Shown piece by piece: positions 5,095 to 11,515 of a DNA stretch of 16,827 bases. A program made the translations under genes and the position numbers. Source of the stretch: M0108 sp964523415 (GTDB lineage Bacteria; Pseudomonadota; Gammaproteobacteria; Chromatiales; Chromatiaceae); contig CAZFZB010000063.1 of the NCBI GenBank assembly GCA_964523415.1, forward strand, positions 1 through 16,827. The letters are read 5' to 3'. The notes under the pieces are model-generated. The model ran no database searches, was not told the origin of the DNA, and worked only from the letters and a program-made list of their open reading frames with translations. The number at the start of each line of letters is the position of its first letter. Position 1 is the stretch's first letter.

Positions 5095-7287
5095 ATGGAA
5101 TTCCCTCGGCCTGGGCGGGTGGTGCCCCGGGTCGGGTCGGAGACGACGGGTGGCCCCTTGCCGATTAGCCCGCCTCTGGCCGGAGAGGAACTTACCCGGC
5201 GGCTCGAAACGGCCTTCGATGTGGAGTTCACCTTCCACAAGGTAGGTCACCTGGTTGATATCCTAACCCCCCTGGATCGGGAAACTCAGGACTTCATACT
5301 CAACCTGGTCGATCGCATCGCCAGTACCAACATCCAGATCAGTTATGAATTCACCCGGCGGGTGGTGGAGGCCCTCGATCGCCTGGATCAGCGTGTCATC
5401 GAGGCCTGGGCCGTACATGCCATGGATACCTACGACCGGGTTGGCCTGCGTCCGGCCCTCGAGGTGCTGTTCAAGGTCGATGACTTTCTGACCCACGCCC
5501 ATGCGCGTGCCGCGGGTGCCTTCTTCAATGAGGTGCAGCCGGTGCTCTCCAGTTTTCTGTGCGGCCTGTCCGGACGTCGGCTGGAGCTGAAGGAGGGTGA
5601 GCAGGTCTATACCGACAGCGAACGGCTCTTCCTGCCCAACGTCATGGCCCGCATGGCCAGCGAGGCCGATAATTTCCTACTTTGCAAGGCCCAGGTCGCC
5701 TTCATGTGGGCCCAGACGCGCTTTGGTAGCGCGCGGGTGGACTTCGACGCCCTGCAGGGGCGCTTTCCCGATCCCGTACGAGCCTTGTCGGCCTTCCAGA
5801 CCCTGGACGCCCTACGGCTGGAAATCTGCCTCGCTCGCGAATTACCCGGCTTGTGGCGCGATATGCAGGGTCTCTCGCTACGTTATGGGGATATGGACCT
5901 TCCCGCCTGTTGGCTGTCCTTCGTGGCGCCCTTGAACCGGGACCCCGCTGTCCCGGAGACGGCCCTGGCCCTGCTGGATGTCGCCTATGTCCTCGAACCC
6001 CCCAAGGGGCGCGTTTATCAAGCCCGTCTCGACCCCTCGGCCATTGCCGCGGCCAGGGCGGCGCGCATGGAGCGGGAAATCATCTTGCTGCGGGTAAAGC
6101 TAGCGAAATTGGCGGAGGAACAGGGTCGGAAGGGTGCCCCCACGACTCGGGACCAGCCCCCTGACGAGGGAGCCCCCTTGCCGGCGCAATTCGCAGCCAG
6201 GCCGGAAGGTCTGGGTTGGGAGCTGACATTGGATGACCAGCCCATAGCACCGCCAGAGGATGTGAAGCAGTTGCTCACCTCCATCTCCCTGGATTGGGGG
6301 GATATTCCCCCCGAGATGCTGGTCCCGGCCGGTGATGGCGAGTACGACCCCGCCCAATACGAGATCAAGGAAAGGGATCCCAACGAGGTCTGGCAAGGCA
6401 CCTATCACCTGGATGGCGCCTACCTCTATCCCGAGTGGGATTTTGCCCGTCAGCATTACCGCAAGAATTGGTGTGTGCTGCGCGAGATCGACCTCGAGCC
6501 TGGTGACCCTGGGTATGTGTCGGAGGTCATCGCCAAACACCAGGGCCTGGTCAAGCATCTGCGCCGCACCTTCGAGGCTATGCGCGATGAAAGCCGGTTC
6601 CTGAAGCGCCAGGCCCAGGGCGATGACGTGGACATCGACGCCCTGGTGGAGGCTCTGGCTGATGCCCGGGACGGGCGCGAAATGAGCGAGCAACTTTTTA
6701 TGCAGAGACATCGCGCAGACCGCAATCTGGCGGTGATGTTCATGGTGGACATGAGTGGCTCTACCAAGGGCTGGATCAATGATGCGGAGCGCGAGTCCCT
6801 CATCATGCTGTGCGAATCCCTGGAGGCACTCGGCGATCGCTATGCCATCCATGGCTTCTCGGGCATCACGCGCAAGCGCTGCGAGACCTATCGTATCAAG
6901 ACCTTCGATCAGGCCTACGACGCTAGGGTCAAGGCCCGCATCGCCGGGATCCTGCCTCGGGAATACACCCGCATGGGGGTCGCCATCCGCCACCTGTCCA
7001 AGCGACTGAACGAGGTCGAGGCCAAGACCAAGCTGCTGATCACCCTCTCCGATGGCAAGCCCGACGATTATTTCGATAACTATCGTGGTCAATACGGTAT
7101 CGAGGATACCCGGCAGGCCCTATTCGAGGCTCGCCGTAGCGGTATCCACCCCTTTTGCATTACCATCGACCGGGAAGGCAAGTCCTACCTGCCGCACATG
7201 TACGGCCATGCCAACTGGATTGAAATCGACGAAGTACGTAAGCTGCCCCTGAAGGTGGCCGACATCTACCGGCGTTTGACCTCCTGA
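5095..7287 (+). CDS. cbbO: CbbO-type von Willebrand factor A protein, partner of CbbQ
   Basis: CbbO is the adaptor that links the CbbQ hexamer to Rubisco; its C-terminal VWA domain is needed for substrate recognition. The 730-residue product has a long helical N-terminal part (about 30-340), a charged linker (about 345-385), a middle region with NEVWQGTYHLDGAYLYPEWD, and a VWA domain from about residue 545 to the end. The metal-ion-dependent adhesion site is complete: DMSGS (D552, S554, S556), the threonine in REYTRMG, and SDGKPDD with D653. The VWA segment VDMSGSTKGW resembles CbbO more than NorD. The gene lies 15 bases after cbbQ on the same strand. The ATG at 5095 gives a Pro-rich, poorly conserved first 20 residues and lacks a clear ribosome site, so a slightly later start is possible. 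Confidence 0.85.
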   Translation: MEFPRPGRVVPRVGSETTGGPLPISPPLAGEELTRRLETAFDVEFTFHKVGHLVDILTPLDRETQDFILNLVDRIASTNIQISYEFTRRVVEALDRLDQRVIEAWAVHAMDTYDRVGLRPALEVLFKVDDFLTHAHARAAGAFFNEVQPVLSSFLCGLSGRRLELKEGEQVYTDSERLFLPNVMARMASEADNFLLCKAQVAFMWAQTRFGSARVDFDALQGRFPDPVRALSAFQTLDALRLEICLARELPGLWRDMQGLSLRYGDMDLPACWLSFVAPLNRDPAVPETALALLDVAYVLEPPKGRVYQARLDPSAIAAARAARMEREIILLRVKLAKLAEEQGRKGAPTTRDQPPDEGAPLPAQFAARPEGLGWELTLDDQPIAPPEDVKQLLTSISLDWGDIPPEMLVPAGDGEYDPAQYEIKERDPNEVWQGTYHLDGAYLYPEWDFARQHYRKNWCVLREIDLEPGDPGYVSEVIAKHQGLVKHLRRTFEAMRDESRFLKRQAQGDDVDIDALVEALADARDGREMSEQLFMQRHRADRNLAVMFMVDMSGSTKGWINDAERESLIMLCESLEALGDRYAIHGFSGITRKRCETYRIKTFDQAYDARVKARIAGILPREYTRMGVAIRHLSKRLNEVEAKTKLLITLSDGKPDDYFDNYRGQYGIEDTRQALFEARRSGIHPFCITIDREGKSYLPHMYGHANWIEIDEVRKLPLKVADIYRRLTS

Positions 7288-7332
7288 AACGGCGCCAACG
7301 ACCCTCTCCACCCTGCCCCTGTTGAGCACCCC

Positions 7333-8688
7333 ATGCGGACAATCTATGGCGAGAAAATCCTGCTGGTCGATGACAGCAAGGTCATAACCCAACTGCTGCG
7401 CAACCGATGCGAGGTCGTGGCGGGGGTCGAGACAGAGATCGCCGGGTCCCTGGCCGAGGTCATGGTCTGCATCGCGTCCGACCCCGATCGCTTTTTTCTG
7501 GCTGTGGTGGACCTGAACCTGCCGGATGCCCCGGACGGGGAGGTGGTGGACTATGTGTTGGCCCACGAGATCCCGGTGGTGGTGCTCACCGGCCGCTATG
7601 ACGATGCCACCCGCGAGCGCATGCTGGCCAAGGATGTCGTGGATTATTTGGTCAAGTCCAGTTTTCATGAGCTTGACCACACGGCCAATCTGGTCCGGCG
7701 TATCCGCCGCAACCGCGATGTTCAGGCCCTGGTGGTGGACGACTCCCGGACCTTCCGCCAGTACCTCGGCGGGCTTCTAGCCCTGCAGCACCTGCAGGTA
7801 CTCTATGCGGAAAACGGATTCGAGGCCATGGCCGTCATGGAGCGGGAACCTGGAATCAGCCTGGTGGTCACCGATTACAACATGCCTGAAATGGACGGCC
7901 TGGGACTGATCACGGCCTTGCGGCAACGGTGGGGTCGAGATGAACTCGCCATCATAGGTATCTCCGAGACCAACCAGCCATCCTTGGCCGTACGGCTGCT
8001 GAAGACTGGTGCCAACGACTTCATCACCAAACCCTTCATGGTTGAGGAGTTCTTTTGTCGGGTAAACCAAAACCTGGATCTGATCGAACAGATCCGTGCC
8101 ATCCGCGACTCCACCGTTCATGACTATCTGACGGGCCTTTACAACCGCCGCTATCTCTTTGAGGCGGGCGAGGCACTCCAGGCCCAGTCGTGCCGGGCGG
8201 GTACCCGCCTGGCGGCGGTGATACTGGATATCGATCACCTAAAGCGAGTCAATGAGACATACGGACATCTGGCCGGGGATCGAGTGTTGAAGGAGATAGC
8301 CGGGGTGCTTGTCAAGGGCACGCGGCGGGCTGACCTGGTTGGACGTTACGGGGGGGATGAATTTTGTATCCTGCTGCCAGGGATCGAGCTCGACGCCCTC
8401 CTGACCAAGCTGGAGGCCTTGCGGGCCACCATTGCCGCCACCCCCATTGTCCAGGGCGCGAATCACCTGTCCGTGAGCATCAGTCTGGGCACCAGCCTGG
8501 GACCGGCCGAGACCCTGCAGGCCCAGATCGATCGTGCCGATGCCGCCCTCTCTCTGGCCAAGGAGGGCGGGCGGAATCGGGTGGTGGTGGCCGAGGATGT
8601 CCAGGGGGTTGCCAGGGGCGAGGTTAGCCAAGCAGCCACCGCGGGATTGCGGCAAGAGGAAGGACCTGCCCCGCCGCCCCCAGTTTGA
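7333..8688 (+). CDS. Response regulator with two receiver domains and a GGDEF diguanylate cyclase domain
   Basis: This 451-residue cytoplasmic protein has PleD-like order: REC1 (about 7-125), REC2 (about 130-250), GGDEF (about 265-425). REC1 keeps the acidic pair D13/D14, phosphoacceptor D60, T86 and K108. REC2 keeps D136/D137, D181 and K233, with S211 in the Thr/Ser position, so both look competent, unlike PleD where one receiver is degenerate. The cyclase domain has DYLTGLYNRR, DIDHLKRVNETYGHLAGD and the active-site loop GGDEF (340-344). The RxxD product-inhibition site (R331-D334) lies five residues before it. It should therefore make c-di-GMP from two GTP and be feedback-inhibited. It follows cbbO by 45 bases on the same strand. 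No cognate histidine kinase is adjacent unless CheA supplies phosphate. The Pro-rich C-terminus overlaps the end of cheB on the other strand. Confidence 0.93.
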   Translation: MRTIYGEKILLVDDSKVITQLLRNRCEVVAGVETEIAGSLAEVMVCIASDPDRFFLAVVDLNLPDAPDGEVVDYVLAHEIPVVVLTGRYDDATRERMLAKDVVDYLVKSSFHELDHTANLVRRIRRNRDVQALVVDDSRTFRQYLGGLLALQHLQVLYAENGFEAMAVMEREPGISLVVTDYNMPEMDGLGLITALRQRWGRDELAIIGISETNQPSLAVRLLKTGANDFITKPFMVEEFFCRVNQNLDLIEQIRAIRDSTVHDYLTGLYNRRYLFEAGEALQAQSCRAGTRLAAVILDIDHLKRVNETYGHLAGDRVLKEIAGVLVKGTRRADLVGRYGGDEFCILLPGIELDALLTKLEALRATIAATPIVQGANHLSVSISLGTSLGPAETLQAQIDRADAALSLAKEGGRNRVVVAEDVQGVARGEVSQAATAGLRQEEGPAPPPPV

Positions 8689-9703
8689 CGGCTGCGCCAG
8701 GCATCCCCCAGACCAGGCTGCTGGCCTCGTTCTGGGCCAGGGTATGGCCCCCGGCTCGCCGTAAGGCAAGGAGCCCAGTTGCCCCATCCCGCCCCATGCC
8801 GGTGAGGATGGCCGCCTTGATCTCGCAGTCTCTTAGTCGGGCCAGTGATTCGAACAGGACATCCACCGAAGGCTTGTGACGATTGACCGGCGGTCCGTCA
8901 CCCAGTCGGCAACGTAGCTGACCGCCCCAGGCCCTCACCAACAGGTGGCGATCCCCGGGGGCGACATAGACGCGGCCAGGTTCCAAGGGATCTCCGTCAG
9001 CCGCCTCCCGGGCACGAAGGGCGCCAAGGCCATCCAACCGATTGGCAAACAGCCGCGTAAACAGTGCCGGCAGGTGTTGGCAAACCACCACCGGGGGGCT
9101 CCCGGCCGGCAGGGCCCTGACGATCTGCCCGATGGCCTCGGTGCCGCCGGCCGAGGCTCCCAAGGCGATGAGGCGGGGGCCGGCCAGGTTCGGGTGCGCC
9201 TGGAGTCTAGCAACCAGGGAGTGGTCGAGCGGTTCGGCCTCTTGGGCTCCCAGCCGTCGAACCGGGCTAGACGCGGCTGCCCGGACCTTGGCGCGTATCT
9301 CCGCCGCGAACTCCCCCAGGCTGCCCTCCAGGTTTTGTTGGGGCTTGGTTACGAAGTCAACCGCGCCCAGGGCCAGGGCCTCCAAGGTGATCTCCGCCCC
9401 GGCCTCGGTATAGGCCGAAATCATCACCACCGGCAGGGGGCGCAGGCGCATCAGGTTGCGCAGGAAGCTGATGCCATCCATGCGAGGCATCTCCACGTCC
9501 AGGGTCAGGACATCCGGATTCAGATCCTTGATTCGCTGGCGCGCGATGTAGGGATCGCCGGCGGTTCCCACCACCTGGATATCCCCATCCGTCTGTAGCA
9601 GTTTGGAAAGCAGTTCCCGAACCAGGGCCGAGTCGTCGATGATCAGGACCCTGATCGGCCTGGAACTGGCCTTGAGAGGAGAATTGGGGGTGGGTTCAGG
9701 CAT
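8624..9703 (-). CDS. cheB: CheB protein-glutamate methylesterase/deamidase
   Basis: CheB removes methyl groups from glutamates on the chemoreceptor and deamidates glutamines; phosphorylation by CheA activates it. The 359-residue protein has an N-terminal receiver domain (about 16-135) with D23/D24, phosphoacceptor D69, the Thr/Ser position S96, and K120. A linker follows, then the C-terminal esterase domain (about 175-357) with the catalytic triad S184 (GASAGGTEA), H210 (CQHLP) and D306 (MGRDGA). Length is normal for the family (about 350). It is the last gene of the che operon: its ATG lies two bases after the cheD stop. Its 3' end overlaps the convergent cyclase gene by 65 bases, coding on both strands. 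Confidence 0.95.
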   Translation of the reverse strand: MPEPTPNSPLKASSRPIRVLIIDDSALVRELLSKLLQTDGDIQVVGTAGDPYIARQRIKDLNPDVLTLDVEMPRMDGISFLRNLMRLRPLPVVMISAYTEAGAEITLEALALGAVDFVTKPQQNLEGSLGEFAAEIRAKVRAAASSPVRRLGAQEAEPLDHSLVARLQAHPNLAGPRLIALGASAGGTEAIGQIVRALPAGSPPVVVCQHLPALFTRLFANRLDGLGALRAREAADGDPLEPGRVYVAPGDRHLLVRAWGGQLRCRLGDGPPVNRHKPSVDVLFESLARLRDCEIKAAILTGMGRDGATGLLALRRAGGHTLAQNEASSLVWGMPGAAVKLGAAGQVLPLAAIPRWLLG

Positions 9704-9705
9704 GT

Positions 9706-10320
9706 TCAGAAGATCTCAATAGCTCCACCGACCGGTTGGTTTTCCAGGTCATGGAGATAGTCCTGTTCCCGGGCAATCACCTCTGACTCCCGCCCGGGTG
9801 CCAGACGTCGTACCCGCACCAGCCCCTTTTGAGGGAAGAAGATGACCTTGCGGGGGTGAACGCCACCCAGATCCTGGGCCACCAGGGGCAGTCTCTCCAG
9901 GTCCAGATAGGCCTGGACAAAGGCCCCGTTGCGATGCCCTATGTCGCTATGGATAGCCAGTACTCGGGCCCCGCCGAACACCTTGGCCTCGAGGTTGGCG
10001 CGTCGCCCCCCCAGCCGCAGAATCTCATTGATCAGGCATTCCATGGCATGGTTGCCGTAGCGGGCGGCGGCGCTCGGCGCTCCCTTTGGCTGGTCAGCGC
10101 TGACGGGTAGCATGAAGTGATTCATGCCCCCCACACCGGTAACCCGATCCCGAATACAGGCGGCCACGCAGGAACCCAGAACAGTGACCACCGCCTCGCT
10201 CCCAGTCACATAATACTGGCCGGGCAGCAGCTTGACCGCAATACAACCACAATCCGGGTCCAGATAGCGCCTGATGGGTGGCTCTGCGAACGAATAGGCG
10301 TTAAAGCTTGGCTGTTTCAT
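9706..10320 (-). CDS. cheD: CheD chemoreceptor glutamine deamidase
   Basis: CheD deamidates receptor glutamines to glutamates and can tune receptor signalling. The product (204 residues from ATG 10320; an adjacent in-frame GTG at 10323 would add one) contains the catalytic cysteine in TVLGSCVAACIRD and the catalytic histidine in GGMNHFMLP, 17 residues later. The conserved KVFGGARV and a C-terminal FFPQKGLVRVRRL region are present. The N-terminal extension of about 25 residues before CGCIAVKLLPGQYYVT is modest. AGGGA lies upstream at a usable distance. It sits 54 bases after the cheR stop and immediately before cheB. No cheC, its usual phosphatase partner, occurs in the window. Confidence 0.93.
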   Translation of the reverse strand: MKQPSFNAYSFAEPPIRRYLDPDCGCIAVKLLPGQYYVTGSEAVVTVLGSCVAACIRDRVTGVGGMNHFMLPVSADQPKGAPSAAARYGNHAMECLINEILRLGGRRANLEAKVFGGARVLAIHSDIGHRNGAFVQAYLDLERLPLVAQDLGGVHPRKVIFFPQKGLVRVRRLAPGRESEVIAREQDYLHDLENQPVGGAIEIF

Positions 10321-10374
10321 CACTAAGTCCCTAGCTCGGGGGAATCACCCCGGAAAACCAACAAGACCCAAGGC

Positions 10375-11202
10375 TCAAGCCAGGGTAAAGACGGAGCGGG
10401 TTACAGGGCGCAGGCGCTGGGTGATGCCGATCAAGGACTCCGCATGACCCAAAAACAGATGCCCCTGCTCGTTTAGCCGTTCAGCCAGCCGTTCCACCAA
10501 CCGGCGTTTGGTGGGGCCGTCAAAATAGATCATGACGTTACGGCAAAAAATGGCATCGTAGCGGCGTTCCAACTGCCAGTCCCCGATTAGGTTGAGCTGC
10601 CGTAGATGTACCAGGGCCCTCACCTCCGGACGCAAACGTATCAGTCCCACCTGTCCGCCCCGCCCCCTCAGCACCCAGCGGCGCCATGGCAGGTCGGCGA
10701 GGGGGCCAATCCGGTCGATGGGATAAATGGCCGCGTCCGCCTGGGCCAGGGCCTGGGTGTCGAGGTCCGTGGCCAGGATCCGCAGGTCACGGCGGCGCGC
10801 ATCCGCTAAATGTTCCAGCAGGACCATGGCGATGCTATAGGGCTCCTCGCCGCTGGCGCAGCCTGCGGACCAGATGCGTAAGGACGTCCCAGGCCGTGCC
10901 GCCCAGATGGGGACCAGGGTCCGGGCCAGGAAGTCGAAGTGGTGAGGTTCGCGGAAGAATCCGGTGAGATTGGTGGTGATGGCATTAATGAGTTGATGGA
11001 TTTCAGTCCCATCGGGTTGCCGGAGGAGGTCGAGATAGCTCTTGAAGTCCCGCAGACCCAGGGCACGCAGGCGCCGGGCCAACCGGGCGTAAAACATCTC
11101 AAACTTAGTATCGGCGACCACGATGCCGGTATGGGCCACCACGAGGTGGCGCAGGGCCTCGAATTCCCCCCAGGTAAAGGGATACTCATGGTTTCCGTTC
11201 AT
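10375..11202 (-). CDS. cheR: CheR chemoreceptor glutamate methyltransferase
   Basis: CheR uses S-adenosylmethionine to methylate glutamates in the receptor's cytoplasmic helices. The 275-residue product has the all-alpha N-terminal domain (about 8-75), the conserved TNLTGFFRE (77-85), the SAM-binding SAGCASGEEPYS (112-123) and ATDLD (144-148), the FCRNVMIYF motif (219-227), and the closing LFLGHAESL (249-257). Length is typical. The ATG at 11202 lies inside the end of the STAS gene (17-base overlap), which points to translational coupling. The MCP in the same operon ends in a pentapeptide suited to dock this enzyme or CheB. Confidence 0.96.
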   Translation of the reverse strand: MNGNHEYPFTWGEFEALRHLVVAHTGIVVADTKFEMFYARLARRLRALGLRDFKSYLDLLRQPDGTEIHQLINAITTNLTGFFREPHHFDFLARTLVPIWAARPGTSLRIWSAGCASGEEPYSIAMVLLEHLADARRRDLRILATDLDTQALAQADAAIYPIDRIGPLADLPWRRWVLRGRGGQVGLIRLRPEVRALVHLRQLNLIGDWQLERRYDAIFCRNVMIYFDGPTKRRLVERLAERLNEQGHLFLGHAESLIGITQRLRPVTRSVFTLA

Positions 11203-11515
11203 CTTCGGGCAACCACGCCGGGTGCATCACGGGTCCCTGACCCGGTGCCAAACCTAGCAGGGTGTCCAGACCGAGCAGGCTGGCGGTGGCGGTCAGCTCC
11301 CGGCTGACCCCTACCCAGCGCAACGGGATCCCGAGTTCCGCGGCGTCCCGCCAGAGTACGGCCAGGAGTTGCGCACCCGCCGTGTCCATGACCCTGACCC
11401 CTTGGCCATCGAGCGCCAAGTCGCGGCGGGTTCTGAGCAGCCCCACCAACCGCTGGTGCAGGGACGCAATATCACCCAGGGTGATGGACTCCGGAAGACG
11501 CAGAATCTCGTCCAT
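11186..11515 (-). CDS. Single-domain STAS protein in the che operon
   Basis: The 109-residue protein fits a lone STAS (anti-sigma-factor-antagonist-like) domain: LRLPESITLGDIASLHQRL forms the first strand-helix unit, and VRVMDTAGAQLLAVLWRDAAE (40-60) carries the signature loop D44-T45-A46-G47. In SpoIIAA-type proteins the residue after Asp is a phosphorylated Ser; Thr at this place could serve the same role. STAS proteins typically bind a partner kinase or scaffold depending on phosphorylation. No HATPase_c/SpoIIAB-type kinase or PP2C phosphatase is present here, so its partner is unknown; CheA, the MCP or CheR are candidates by position only. Its ATG shares one base with the mcp stop (TGATG) and its end overlaps cheR, so it is tightly built into the operon. 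Confidence 0.85.
   Translation of the reverse strand: MDEILRLPESITLGDIASLHQRLVGLLRTRRDLALDGQGVRVMDTAGAQLLAVLWRDAAELGIPLRWVGVSRELTATASLLGLDTLLGLAPGQGPVMHPAWLPEDERKP

Noticed and set aside
6100..7092. A 330-codon open frame on the minus strand
   Set aside because: It mirrors the cbbO coding sequence, whose VWA motifs are clear on the + strand; the antisense product has no recognisable domain.
10337..10352. A small hairpin (CGGGG/CCCCG) between cheR and cheD
   Set aside because: A 5-bp stem in GC-rich sequence with no T run is expected by chance.
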